Position numbers and translations under genes: made by a program. Below, one piece after another: positions 16,903-25,827 of a DNA stretch of 58,637 nt. The notes under the pieces are model-generated. The model was not told the DNA's origin and did not search any database. It worked only from the letters and a program-made list of their open reading frames with translations. Source of the DNA: UBA1149 sp963579235 (GTDB taxonomy: Bacteria; Desulfobacterota; Binatia; UBA1149). The DNA lies in the NCBI GenBank assembly GCA_963579235.1, contig CAUZFM010000001.1, positions 1 through 58,637 on the forward strand, read 5' to 3'. Positions within the stretch are counted from its first letter, which is position 1; every line of letters starts with the position of its first letter.

Positions 16903-17865
16903 TAAGCAGGCAACGCTGCGTTCATCGCCGCGTGGTAGCAACTGCGGCACTTCCGACGAGCAACGCGCTTCGGCAACCGGGCAGCGCGGATGAAACGGGC
17001 AGCCCCCTGGCGGGTTGACCGGACTGGGCACGTCGCCCTTGAGCACCACCCGCTGCGTACGAGATTTGGCGTCTACGCGGGGCACCGCCGACAACAGCGC
17101 AGCCGTGTAAGGATGCAACGGACGCTCATAGATATCGCGTGCCGGTGCCGTTTCGACCACGCGCCCGAGATACATCACGGCCACGCGGTGGCTGAAATGC
17201 TCCACGACCCTCAGGTCGTGCGAGATAAACACGAAGGTCAAGCCAAACTCCTGCTGCAGCTCGCCCAGCAGGTTAAGTATCTGCGCCTGTATCGAAACGT
17301 CCAACGCCGACACCGGTTCGTCGGCCACCACCAGCTCGGGCTTCACGGCCAGTGCTCGCGCGATGCAGATGCGCTGCCGCTGCCCACCGCTGAACTCGTG
17401 GGGATAACGATCCCAGGCGTCGGCGCCCAGCCCCACCCTCTCCATCAGCTCGAGCACCTGCGTGCGCAGCTCGGCACCCGAGGCCAGGCCGTGGAACTCC
17501 ATGCCCTCCGCTATGATGCGGCCCACCTTCATGCGCGGGTTGAGCGAAGCGTAGGGGTCCTGGAAGACGACCTGCATGCGACGCCTGAAAGGTCGCAGTT
17601 GCCTGCGCGACAAGCCGGTGAGTTGCTGGCCATCAAACTCCACGCTGCCGGCCGTTGGCTCGAGTAACCTCAGCAACAGCCGCCCGAGAGTGGTCTTGCC
17701 GCAGCCCGACTCGCCGACGATACCCAGGGTCTCGCCACGCCACACGTCGAGGTCGACGCCGTCTACGGCTCGAAGCTCGGCACGACCACCGCCTAACACA
17801 CCGCCGCCGGTCTTGAACACCCTCACCAGGCCTCGGGCCTTGAGTAACGGTTCGACTTCAGCCAT
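16894..17865 (-). CDS. dppF: Peptide/nickel ABC transporter ATP-binding protein (DppF/OppF type)
   Basis: About 323 residues from ATG 17865. Walker A 'GESGCGKTTLGRLLLRLL', Q-loop 'VVFQDPYASLNPRM', ABC signature 'EFSGGQRQRICIARAL', Walker B 'PELVVADEPVSALD' and H-loop 'FVFISHDL' are intact. The C-terminal oligopeptide domain has 'PGGCPFHPRCPVAEARC', a Cys motif which in this subfamily binds a 4Fe-4S cluster. The ATG has a perfect GGAGG site; upstream in-frame sequence overlaps dppD and is not needed. Last gene of the importer operon; it pairs with DppD on the inner face of the membrane. Confidence 0.93.
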   Translation of the reverse strand: MAEVEPLLKARGLVRVFKTGGGVLGGGRAELRAVDGVDLDVWRGETLGIVGESGCGKTTLGRLLLRLLEPTAGSVEFDGQQLTGLSRRQLRPFRRRMQVVFQDPYASLNPRMKVGRIIAEGMEFHGLASGAELRTQVLELMERVGLGADAWDRYPHEFSGGQRQRICIARALAVKPELVVADEPVSALDVSIQAQILNLLGELQQEFGLTFVFISHDLRVVEHFSHRVAVMYLGRVVETAPARDIYERPLHPYTAALLSAVPRVDAKSRTQRVVLKGDVPSPVNPPGGCPFHPRCPVAEARCSSEVPQLLPRGDERSVACLLV

Positions 17866-18850
17866 GCCCACCTCCGTTGCTCGCCGGGGGTACCGACGTT
17901 TCAAAACACGCAACCTCGTGCGCACCGCCCTCCAGGAGGGGCTCCTCGCGCTCGCAGCGATCGGTGGCCAGCGAACAGCGGGTGCGAAAGTGGCAGCCCG
18001 ATGGTAGCTCGGTGAGCCTCGGCACCATACCGGCTATGGGCTGCAGCCGTTCGCCGGTTGCCCCCAGCCGCGGCTGCGACGCGATCAACCCACGGGTGTA
18101 TGGGTGCCGCGGACTGGCCAGAACCGAATCGGCCGGGCCCTGCTCGACCACGCGACCGGCGTACATGACCATGACCCTGTCGGCCCTCTCGGCCACAACG
18201 CCGAGATCGTGGGTTATCAGCAGCAGTGCCATTCCCAATCTTTGCTGAAGCTCGCCCAGCAGCTCGAGTATCTGCGCCTGTATGGTCACGTCGAGCGCGG
18301 TCGTGGGCTCATCGGCAATGAGCAGGCTCGGGGTACAGGAAAGCGCCATGGCGATCATTACCCGCTGCCGCATGCCGCCGCTGAGCTGGTGCGGGAAGTC
18401 CCTCGCGCGCGACTCGGCATCGGGAATCTCGACCAACTCGAGCATGCGTACGGCTTCGCTCTCGGCCTCGCGCTTGCCCAACCCCCGGTGCAATCGCAAG
18501 GCCTCGGCCACCTGGAAGCCGACGGTGAAAACCGGGTTGAGCGACGTCATAGGCTCCTGGAAGATCATGGCAATTTCGTTACCGCGTATGGCGCGCAGCT
18601 CGGGCTCGCTCATGTGCAGCAGGTCGACGCCTTGGAACAGAACGCTGCCGCTCTCTATGCGGCCGGGCGGCTCGGGCACCAGGCGCAGAATGGACAGGGC
18701 GGTAACGCTCTTGCCGCAGCCCGATTCGCCGACAACTCCCAGGGTCTCGCCACGATCAATGCTGAAGCTCACGCCGTCGACGGCCCGCGCCACGCCGTCG
18801 GCGGTGTCGAACACCGTCACCAGGTCGCGCAACTCGAGTAATACGGCCAC
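17858..18850 (-). CDS. dppD: Peptide/nickel ABC transporter ATP-binding protein (DppD/OppD type)
   Basis: About 330 residues from GTG 18850. 'VGESGCGKSVTALSILRL' (Walker A), 'AMIFQEPMTSLNPVFTVG' (Q-loop), 'QLSGGMRQRVMIAMAL' (signature), 'PSLLIADEPTTALDVTIQ' (Walker B) and 'LLLITHDLGVV' (H-loop) are all present, with the C-terminal 'PSGCHFRTRCSLATDRC' Cys motif. The open frame extends to 19246, but that part is only the shadow of the permease gene. GTG 18850 lies 5 bases after the permease stop. It overlaps dppF by 8 bases. Confidence 0.93.
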   Translation of the reverse strand: MAVLLELRDLVTVFDTADGVARAVDGVSFSIDRGETLGVVGESGCGKSVTALSILRLVPEPPGRIESGSVLFQGVDLLHMSEPELRAIRGNEIAMIFQEPMTSLNPVFTVGFQVAEALRLHRGLGKREAESEAVRMLELVEIPDAESRARDFPHQLSGGMRQRVMIAMALSCTPSLLIADEPTTALDVTIQAQILELLGELQQRLGMALLLITHDLGVVAERADRVMVMYAGRVVEQGPADSVLASPRHPYTRGLIASQPRLGATGERLQPIAGMVPRLTELPSGCHFRTRCSLATDRCEREEPLLEGGAHEVACFETSVPPASNGGGHG

Positions 18851-18855
18851 CTGCC

Positions 18856-19686
18856 TCAGCCCTCCCTGAGCCTCGGGTCGAGGACATCGCGCAAGCCCTC
18901 GCCCAGCAGGTTGTACGCGAGCACCGTCAGCAGAATGGCTATGCCAGGACAGACCGACAACCACCAGGCCACCTCTATGGTGTTCTTGCCCTCGGTGAGA
19001 ATGTTGCCCCAGCTCGGGTCGGGCGGCTGCACGCCTATGCCCAGGAAGCTGAGCGCGCTTTCGGTGAGGATAGCGCCGGCCACGCCCAGGATGAAGGCCA
19101 CGAACACCGGCGCCATTGCGTTGGGCAACCCGTGCCTGAGCATGATGCGCAACGACGGCAACCCCAGGCCCTCGGCGGCCAGCATGAACTCGCGGGTGCG
19201 CAGGGCCATGAACTCGGCCCTCACCAGCCGGCACACGCCCATCCACGAGGTGAGCCCGATCACGACCATGATGTTCCAGATGCTGGCGTCGAGAAAAGCG
19301 ATCACCGCCAGTATGAGAAAGAAGGATGGAAAGCAGAGCATCACGTCCACGAAGCGCATGATGACGGCATCGATCATGCCGCCGAAGTAACCGGCCGTAG
19401 AACCGAGCAGCACGCCGATCAGGCTGGCGATGCCAACGGCTACAAAGCCCACCATCAGCGAAACCCTCGCGCCATAAATCATGCGGCTGAGCACGTCGCG
19501 GCCTATGCCGTCGGTGCCCAGCGGGTGCGCTAACGACGGCGCTTCGAGTATCGCCTGGGTATTGATGGCACCCGGGTCGTAGGGCGAAATCACCGGCGCC
19601 AGCACCGCCACGGCAAACAGCAAGGCCACCATCACGCCACCGGCCAGCGTGAGCCGGTTACTCGCTATGCGTGACAAGATGCTCAT
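18856..19686 (-). CDS. dppC: Peptide ABC transporter permease (DppC/OppC type)
   Basis: A 276-residue permease with about six membrane helices. 'HPLGTDGIGRDVLSRMIYGAR' near residue 55 is the subfamily mark of DppC/OppC proteins and 'EFMLAAEGLGLPSLRIMLRH' near 165 contains the EAA loop that contacts the ATPases. 'SALSFLGIGVQPPDPSWGN' near 210 is also typical. It forms half of the membrane pore and is coupled to dppB by a 4-base overlap. Confidence 0.93.
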   Translation of the reverse strand: MSILSRIASNRLTLAGGVMVALLFAVAVLAPVISPYDPGAINTQAILEAPSLAHPLGTDGIGRDVLSRMIYGARVSLMVGFVAVGIASLIGVLLGSTAGYFGGMIDAVIMRFVDVMLCFPSFFLILAVIAFLDASIWNIMVVIGLTSWMGVCRLVRAEFMALRTREFMLAAEGLGLPSLRIMLRHGLPNAMAPVFVAFILGVAGAILTESALSFLGIGVQPPDPSWGNILTEGKNTIEVAWWLSVCPGIAILLTVLAYNLLGEGLRDVLDPRLREG

Positions 19687-20657
19687 CTTCGCCTCAACCT
19701 CGGGTCGGCGATCGCGTAGGAAACATCGGCCAGCAGGTTGCCCAGCAGCGTGAGCACCGCGCCGATGACCAGCACGCCCATGACCACCGTGTAGTCACGA
19801 CCCATCACGCTGCTGTAAAAAAGCCTGCCCATACCGGGGATGGCAAAAATGGTTTCGAAAATCACCGAGCCGCCGATGAGGCCCGGTACCGACAGGCCCA
19901 GCAGGGTGATGACCGGCAGCATGGCGTTGCGCAGCGCGTGCCGGTAGACCACCACGCGTTCGGAAAGTCCCTTGGCCCGCGCCGTGGTCACGTAGTCCTG
20001 GCGAAAAACCTCGAGCATGCTCGAACGCATGTAGCGCGACATGCCCGCAAGGCTGGTGATGGCCGCGATCGACACCGGCAACACCAGGTGGCGCGCGCGG
20101 TCGACCACCTTCTCCCACGGCCCGAGCGAGTTGTAGTCCAACGACTGCAGGCCCGACACCGGCAACCACGCCAGCTCCACGCCGAACAGCATCATGCACA
20201 ACAGCGCCAGCCAGAAAGTGGGCATGGCAAAGCCCAGGAATACAAACACCGTGGCCGCGCGGTCGCTGCGCGAGTAAGGATGGGTGGCCGAGTAAACGCC
20301 TATGGGAATCGCCGCGGCCATGACCAGGCACAGCGACATCAGGTTGAGCACCAGGGTCACGGGCAGGGCCTCTGCCACCTTGTCGATGACCGGCCGCGGA
20401 TCGCGCGACAGCGAGTTGCCGAAGTCGCCCACCACCACGCGCTTGAGCCACATCGCGTACTGCACGGGCAGCGGTTCGTCGAGCCCCCAGTGCTCGGCCA
20501 GGCGGTCGCGCAGCTCGGGGCTCGCGTCGGGGTTCATGTCGGTAAGAAGATCCATTGGCGAACCAGGCGCCACGTGGATGACCATGAAAGAAATGAGCGT
20601 GATGCCGAGCAGCAGCGGTACGAGGCCGAGCAGTCGACGGGAGAGGTAGGCGATCAC
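19683..20657 (-). CDS. dppB: Peptide ABC transporter permease (DppB/OppB type)
   Basis: A 324-residue permease. The N-terminus 'RRLLGLVPLLLGITLISFMVI' is a membrane helix, followed by 'HVAPGSPMD', 'HWGLDEPLPVQYAMWL' and 'GDFGNSLSRDPRPV', all standard for DppB/OppB. The EAA loop reads 'YVTTARAKGLSERVVVYRH' near residue 215 and 'SVIFETIFAIPGMGRLFY' near 255 is the usual C-terminal signature. It begins six bases after the substrate-binding protein gene. Confidence 0.93.
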   Translation of the reverse strand: MIAYLSRRLLGLVPLLLGITLISFMVIHVAPGSPMDLLTDMNPDASPELRDRLAEHWGLDEPLPVQYAMWLKRVVVGDFGNSLSRDPRPVIDKVAEALPVTLVLNLMSLCLVMAAAIPIGVYSATHPYSRSDRAATVFVFLGFAMPTFWLALLCMMLFGVELAWLPVSGLQSLDYNSLGPWEKVVDRARHLVLPVSIAAITSLAGMSRYMRSSMLEVFRQDYVTTARAKGLSERVVVYRHALRNAMLPVITLLGLSVPGLIGGSVIFETIFAIPGMGRLFYSSVMGRDYTVVMGVLVIGAVLTLLGNLLADVSYAIADPRLRRR

Positions 20658-20663
20658 GCCGAC

Positions 20664-22355
20664 TCAGCCCCCCGGACTCAGCGAGTGTTTCTGCAGGGCC
20701 GTGGGTACGTACCAGCGTTCGAAGTTATAGGAGATGCCGGCCGGCGCCGGCTCTATGCCGTGAAAGCGACGGTGGACGGCGGGCAGGCTCTCGGCAACGT
20801 AGAGAAACGTATAGGGCTGCTGCTCGACGAGTATTTCCTGGAACCTGTCGTAGGCCTTCTTGCGCTCCTGGCGATCAAAGCTGCGGCGCGCGCTGTCGAG
20901 CAGGTCGTCGACTTCCTGGTCGGCAAACGACACGAAGTTAAACTCCTTCTCGGAGGTCTTCGACGAGTGCCATATATCGTACTGGTCGGGGTCCAGGCCC
21001 AGCGACCAGCCCAGCACCACCGCGTCGAACGCGCGCTTGTCGACAAAATCATTGATGAACGCCGACCACTCTATGACCCGGACATCCGCCTTGACGCCGA
21101 TCTCCTTGAAGCGCCGCTGTATGATGGTGGCGGTCTTCAAGCGCAGGTCGTTGCCCTGGTTGGTGAGAATCTTGAACTCAAACTCCTTGCCCTCGCGGTC
21201 GAGCACGCCGTTGTCATCGCTGTCGCTCCAGCCGGCCTCGGCCAGCAGTTGCCGTGAACGGGCGGGGTCGAAAGCCAGGTCCTTGATGCTATCATTGTGC
21301 CAGAAAGTGCCGGGCTTGTACGGCACCCGCGCCGGTGCGCCCAGCCCGAGCAGTACCGCGTCGACGATTTCCTGCTTGTTTATCGCGTGACTCAAGGCCC
21401 GCCGCACGCGTTGGTCCTTGAACAGATCGTTGCGCAGGTTGTAGCCAAGATAGGTGTAGCTGTTGGCGAGGTACTTGTAGCGGGCAAAGTTGTTTTTGAA
21501 GGCGTCGCTCGAGGTCTGGCGGCTGTACTGCAACGGGGTGAGCCCCATCATGTCGAGGCCGCCCGTCTTGAGCTCAAGAAACTGGGTCTGCTGGTCGGGT
21601 ATGATGCGGTAGACCACGCGCTCCACGTAAGCGCGACCACGGTAGTAGTCGTGGTTGGCCTGCAGCGAGATATCGGTGCCGGCGGTCCAGCTCTCCAGCT
21701 TGTAACGGCCCAGCCCCACCGGGTGGCGGGCAAAGTCGGTGGCTGAGTTTATGTCGCGCCCCTCGAGCAGATGGCGCGGCAAGACCACGAGGTTGTTCCA
21801 GCTGGCCAGCGCCGGGGCGAAGGGTTTGTCGTAAGTGACCTTAAACGTAAAATCGTCGATGACCTCAAAGAGCGAAACCTGCCGGTAGTCCTCCGCATAG
21901 GCCGTCAGGGTCGTGGGGTCGGTGATGGTCTTAAAACCATACTCTATGTCGCGGGCCGTAAACGGTTCGCCGTCTTGCCAGCGCACGTCCTCGCGCAGGT
22001 GAAAGGTGATCTCCAGCCCGTCTTCGCTCACGTCCCAGCTGCTCGCGAGCCTGGGCTCAAGCTGGTCCTGGTTGCGGTCGTAAGTGAGCAAGGGGTCAAA
22101 CACCAGCGATGCCACCGAGTGCGACGAGCTGTCGCCGGCGAGCATGGGAATAAGATTGGAGGCGTCGCCGATGCTGCCCTCGAGTATGGCGTCACCCGTG
22201 GCGGGCGAAAGATCGATGTCGGCTGCCGGGCCAACGTCGTTGGCGCCGGGGCCGGACTTGCAGCCCACCAGGGCCAGCAATGCCACCGCCAGCATCAGGC
22301 CCTGCATCTTGTGCCCCGGCACTGGGCTCGTCTTGTTTATTTGCAGCCGCAACAT
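20664..22355 (-). CDS. Peptide ABC transporter substrate-binding lipoprotein (SBP family 5)
   Basis: A 563-residue family 5 solute-binding protein. The N-terminal hydrophobic stretch ends in lipobox 'LVGC' near residue 32, so it is lipid-anchored outside the inner membrane. 'VASLVFDPLLTYDRNQDQLE', 'PRLASSWDVSEDGLEITFHL', 'DVRWQDGEPFTARDIEYGF' and 'RALSHAINKQEIVDAVLLG' are typical DppA/OppA segments. The ligand (di- or oligopeptide, nickel, opine or other) cannot be told. Its ATG shares one base with the LolB-like stop (TGATG), so it is translationally coupled to the two lipoprotein genes upstream. Confidence 0.92.
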   Translation of the reverse strand: MLRLQINKTSPVPGHKMQGLMLAVALLALVGCKSGPGANDVGPAADIDLSPATGDAILEGSIGDASNLIPMLAGDSSSHSVASLVFDPLLTYDRNQDQLEPRLASSWDVSEDGLEITFHLREDVRWQDGEPFTARDIEYGFKTITDPTTLTAYAEDYRQVSLFEVIDDFTFKVTYDKPFAPALASWNNLVVLPRHLLEGRDINSATDFARHPVGLGRYKLESWTAGTDISLQANHDYYRGRAYVERVVYRIIPDQQTQFLELKTGGLDMMGLTPLQYSRQTSSDAFKNNFARYKYLANSYTYLGYNLRNDLFKDQRVRRALSHAINKQEIVDAVLLGLGAPARVPYKPGTFWHNDSIKDLAFDPARSRQLLAEAGWSDSDDNGVLDREGKEFEFKILTNQGNDLRLKTATIIQRRFKEIGVKADVRVIEWSAFINDFVDKRAFDAVVLGWSLGLDPDQYDIWHSSKTSEKEFNFVSFADQEVDDLLDSARRSFDRQERKKAYDRFQEILVEQQPYTFLYVAESLPAVHRRFHGIEPAPAGISYNFERWYVPTALQKHSLSPGG

Positions 22356-23146
22356 CAGACCTCCTCTACTTTAACCCCCGGGCCGGGCTCAAGCCGAAAC
22401 AGCTCGTCGCCCATATCCAGGTTTCGCCAGATTTTCGAGTATACCAGCCGTATCCTGCCACCGTCGGAAAGCTCCAACTGCAACTCGTGCGGCAGGCGCG
22501 CGCCGTCGGTTTTCTTCCAGTCCTTGAACTGCGCGCGCCACGAGACCTGGCCGCTTGAGCCGTAACGCTGGGCCTCCACGACATCACTTGCCCGTGCGCG
22601 CAGCGTGGCCGACCAGCGATCTGTGCCGTCGGAAGCCGACGAGACCGTGCAGCCGTCGCCTGACGACCAGGCCCTGGCAAGAACATCCCCGTCGGTGGCC
22701 GGTGGAAGGCCGCGCAGCAGGTAGATCATGTCGTTAAGCGGCAGATCGAGATCGGTCATGCGCGCGAGGCTCTCACGGCCCGCCGTTCCAAGGTAAAGCA
22801 CTCCTTCACCACGATCCCAGGCGGCGACGCGACCGCCCTCCGCCGTGACCGACCAAGCCGGGCCGAAGGGCGTCATCACGTCAATACGCAACCGCTCAGC
22901 ACCGTCCACGCTCACCATCCACGACAGCTTGCGATGACCCTGCGGCCCGTCGTACTCGAAGCGGGCCTGCCCCCTGAAGGTGGCCACGGACTGCTCGCGC
23001 TCAACAAACGCCGCCTGCAGGTCAGCCTGGCTTGTGCAGCGGGCGAGCTCCACGGAGCTGCTGCCCTGCATAGAGCAAGCGCCAAGCGTCAACGCGACGG
23101 CGGCAAACATCACCGCGCACGGGATCGCCGGCGGCGGCCTCTTCAT
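22355..23146 (-). CDS. LolB-like outer-membrane lipoprotein
   Basis: A 263-residue lipoprotein with lipobox 'LGAC' near residue 24. The mature part looks like an 11-strand half-barrel of the LolA/LolB or DUF4292 kind: 'VATFRGQARFEYDGPQGHRK', 'RLRIDVMTPFGPAWSVTAEG', and 'HELQLELSDGGRIRLVYSKI'. LolB accepts lipoproteins from LolA and places them in the outer membrane. In Deltaproteobacteria a TPR gene followed by a LolB-like gene is a common pair, as here. The start shares one base with the TPR stop (TAATG). Assignment is structural and moderate; it could be another lipid-binding lipoprotein. Confidence 0.6.
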   Translation of the reverse strand: MKRPPPAIPCAVMFAAVALTLGACSMQGSSSVELARCTSQADLQAAFVEREQSVATFRGQARFEYDGPQGHRKLSWMVSVDGAERLRIDVMTPFGPAWSVTAEGGRVAAWDRGEGVLYLGTAGRESLARMTDLDLPLNDMIYLLRGLPPATDGDVLARAWSSGDGCTVSSASDGTDRWSATLRARASDVVEAQRYGSSGQVSWRAQFKDWKKTDGARLPHELQLELSDGGRIRLVYSKIWRNLDMGDELFRLEPGPGVKVEEV

Positions 23147-24912
23147 TACAGTTCCGGCGGGGTCGCGGACAGCTGATTCTCCAGGTCCCTGAGCTTGCCC
23201 CTTACCCGCTCGACCAGCTCGTGATCCTTGCCGCGGGCCTCGCTGTCGCGGTAAGCCCGCCGGGCTTCGGCCACCCGCCCCACCTTGACGTAAGCGTCGG
23301 CGAGGTGCTCACGCACCACCGGGTCGTGGCCTATGAGCTCCATTGCGCGCTCAAGCTCGACCACGGCCGACTCGTAGTCTCCCTTCTGGTAGTAAACCCA
23401 ACCCAGGCTGTCGAGGATGGCGCCATCGTTGGGGTAGACCACCAGCGCGCGGCGTATGAGGTCCTCGGCCTCGTCCAGGTTCTCGCCTTGCTCGGCAAAA
23501 GTGTAGCCGAGGTGGTTGAGCGCCATACCATTTTCGGGGTTGATCTCGAGTACCTGCCTGAGCAATTGGCTCGCCTCCTCGTGCCGCCCCATTTCATCGT
23601 TGACCAGCGCCAGCAGGTAGAGATAAGAATCGTTTCCGGGGTAGGCGGCCACCAGCACCCGGCCCGCCTTGAGGGCGCGCTGGTAGTCGTGCGAGCCCGA
23701 GTAGAGCGTGACCAGGAATCGTAACGCGTCGACATTGTCGCGGTCCACTTTCACCACCGCGTTGAGCACCTCTATGGCGTCGGCAATCCGTTCGGCTGCC
23801 ACCAGCACATGGGCGAGGTCCATGCTGCCCTGCGCAAAGTGCCCCGAGTCGGTGGGTATGCGCCGCAACTGGCGCTCTGCCTCCCTGGTGTCGCCCTCCT
23901 GCAGGTAGGTATTGGCCAGGTAGTAGCGCACCCTGCCATCGTCGGGCCGGGCGGCCAGCGCCAACTCGAACTCTGTCCGAGCCCTGTCGTAGTCGCCCCG
24001 CCGCAGGCTTATCAGGCCTACCTTGACCTGCGTGTCGACAGGATCGACCTCGCGCGGCATCAGGTCCTCGTACTGCCGCAGGGCTTTGTCGAGCTGGCCC
24101 TGGCTTACGTACAACTTGCCGAGCTCCCTGCGCGCGGCGAGCAGGTCTGGGTTGAAGTCGAGCGCACGCTGATAAGATTCGATGGCCTGCTCGGTCAGTT
24201 CCAGGCGCGTGTAGACGTAACCCATCTCGAGATAGACCTGGTCGGACACCGGGCCCAGCTCGGTGGCCCTGCGGTACGACACGCTCGCGCGCTCGAAGTC
24301 GCCCGACAAAGCGTAGGAACGACCAAGATAGGAAATGGCGATGGCCGAGTCGGGATCATAAAAGGTCGCCTTCTCGAGCACGGCGACCGCCTTTTCGTAG
24401 TCGCCGGTACGGTTGTAGAGCGCGCCCAGCTGCACGAGCACCTCCACGTTGTCGGGATGTTCCACCAGCAGCAGTAAGTGCTGCTCTATAGCCTCTTCGT
24501 AGCGGGCCAATGACACCAGCAGGTCAGCCACCAGGACCTGGTTCTTGAAATCTTCGGGATCGATGTCGGTCAGCAGGCGCCCCTGGGCCAGGGCCATGTC
24601 GAGTTGGCCGGAGCGTATGTAGAGGTGCAGCAAGCGCTCGCGCAGCAAGGGCTCGTCGGGGTCCAGCGAAACCGCGAGCTGCATCTCGCGGGTGGCGCGC
24701 TGGTTGTCGCCTTCATCGGCTGCCACCAACGAGACCAGGAAGTGCCCGCGTGCCTGGTCGGCAGCGCTTATTTCCATGTCGGCGTAAGTCTGGGGCAGGT
24801 CCGACAGGCCGCGTCCGTTCATGCGCGCAGCGCCGGGAGCGCAGGCCTGTGCAAACGCCGCCACGAGCAGGCAGGCGATGCCCCGGCTGGTCATCTTAGA
24901 AAGCAGAACCAC
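23146..24912 (-). CDS. TPR-repeat protein, probable exported lipoprotein
   Basis: A 588-residue protein with an N-terminal signal ('ACLLVAAFAQAC'; the lipobox is weak) and about fourteen TPR units filling residues 50-570, e.g. 'VEVLVQLGALYNRTGDYEKA', 'SAIAISYLGRSYALSGDFER', 'NGMALNHLGYTFAEQGENLD' and 'AILDSLGWVYYQKGDYESAV'. The 'ALNHLGYTFAE' and 'DSLGWVYY' units are typical of large delta-proteobacterial TPR proteins next to LolB. It is probably a periplasmic or outer-membrane scaffold. First gene of the seven-gene minus-strand operon that ends with dppF. Confidence 0.85.
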   Translation of the reverse strand: MVLLSKMTSRGIACLLVAAFAQACAPGAARMNGRGLSDLPQTYADMEISAADQARGHFLVSLVAADEGDNQRATREMQLAVSLDPDEPLLRERLLHLYIRSGQLDMALAQGRLLTDIDPEDFKNQVLVADLLVSLARYEEAIEQHLLLLVEHPDNVEVLVQLGALYNRTGDYEKAVAVLEKATFYDPDSAIAISYLGRSYALSGDFERASVSYRRATELGPVSDQVYLEMGYVYTRLELTEQAIESYQRALDFNPDLLAARRELGKLYVSQGQLDKALRQYEDLMPREVDPVDTQVKVGLISLRRGDYDRARTEFELALAARPDDGRVRYYLANTYLQEGDTREAERQLRRIPTDSGHFAQGSMDLAHVLVAAERIADAIEVLNAVVKVDRDNVDALRFLVTLYSGSHDYQRALKAGRVLVAAYPGNDSYLYLLALVNDEMGRHEEASQLLRQVLEINPENGMALNHLGYTFAEQGENLDEAEDLIRRALVVYPNDGAILDSLGWVYYQKGDYESAVVELERAMELIGHDPVVREHLADAYVKVGRVAEARRAYRDSEARGKDHELVERVRGKLRDLENQLSATPPEL

Positions 24913-25032
24913 GACTCCCCAAGGCTACCACGACCTTTGAGCGTTGAACACAAGCGTTGGGGCAAGTGCGCGTGCCCGTCGCCGCTTGCCCGCTGGGCAC
25001 GCACAGGCTAACCGTGGGGAGAGGCACACGCG

Positions 25033-25824
25033 GTGATCATCAACTGGCTGTTCGTAATTTTTCCTGCCGAGATGCGCAGCGCCTGGAGACTGGTGCGTCG
25101 CGATCTCGCGCTGTGGCTGGGGCTGGCCGGACTGCTGGCCGTGCTTGCCGCCGCCGGCCCGGTTGACGGCAGCGCCGGGGCCCTGTCGGCCCTGCTCACC
25201 GTCCCCATCGCCCTGCTGATGATGTTCCTGCCGGTAGTACTGTTTCACGCCGCCCACCTCGGCGTTACCGTGGGCTGGCGCGAAGTGCTGGCGCTGTTCG
25301 CCGAACGCGGTCTGGGCCTGCTACTCTTCGGTATGCTAGCGGCCCTGCTTTGCGCCGCCGCTGCCACGGTGGCCGTGGCCGGTGCCATGCTGGCCACCCG
25401 CGGCAGCGAGCTGATGCCCGCCGTGTCGGCGGCAGTGGGCATAATAGTGTACCTGTCGCTGTTCGTGCGCTTCTGCCTGCTGCCCTTCGTGGTCGTCCTG
25501 CAGCGGCGCGAAGACCTCGGCGCTTTGCTCAGCAGCGTGCGCCCGGCGTTCAAGGGCGTGGTGCCGTGGCTGTGGCCGCTGTTTGCCAGCAGCCAACTCA
25601 CCGCTGTCTGTCGCTGGAGACTGACCCCCTACGTGTTCCTGATCAACCTGGGTCCGGCCGGCGCGCTCATAGTACCGCCCGAAATGCAGCTTCCCTTCGT
25701 GGTGGTCTGGCAAATGGTGATGCTGGTCATGCAGGGAGTACTCTTCGACTACTTTCTCGCGACCAGCGACGCTGCCGGTGTAGCAGCCGACAACAGGCCG
25801 CTCGTACCCACCGAAGAAAGCTGA
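25033..25824 (+). CDS. Hypothetical membrane protein
   Basis: A 263-residue protein with about six hydrophobic segments (near residues 25-45, 52-75, 92-125, 135-160, 195-215 and 220-240). I recognise no family. The segment 'VRPAFKGVVPWLWPLFASSQ' between membrane spans and 'RFCLLPFVVVLQRREDLGAL' resemble DUF975 or glycerophosphoryl-diester-phosphodiesterase membrane-domain proteins only loosely. The start is GTG 25033 with a weak AGAGGC upstream. It stands alone, divergent from the TPR operon and convergent with moaE. Confidence 0.75.
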   Translation: MIINWLFVIFPAEMRSAWRLVRRDLALWLGLAGLLAVLAAAGPVDGSAGALSALLTVPIALLMMFLPVVLFHAAHLGVTVGWREVLALFAERGLGLLLFGMLAALLCAAAATVAVAGAMLATRGSELMPAVSAAVGIIVYLSLFVRFCLLPFVVVLQRREDLGALLSSVRPAFKGVVPWLWPLFASSQLTAVCRWRLTPYVFLINLGPAGALIVPPEMQLPFVVVWQMVMLVMQGVLFDYFLATSDAAGVAADNRPLVPTEES

Positions 25825-25827
25825 AGC

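Noticed and set aside
18851..19246. N-terminal extension of dppD
   Set aside because: The extra 132 residues are the shadow of the dppC permease in another frame and are not ATPase-like.
19671..21257. 528-residue plus-strand open frame
   Set aside because: It is antisense to dppB and the binding-protein gene; its Arg/His/Gln/Ala-rich translation has no family motif and reflects GC-rich third-position bias.
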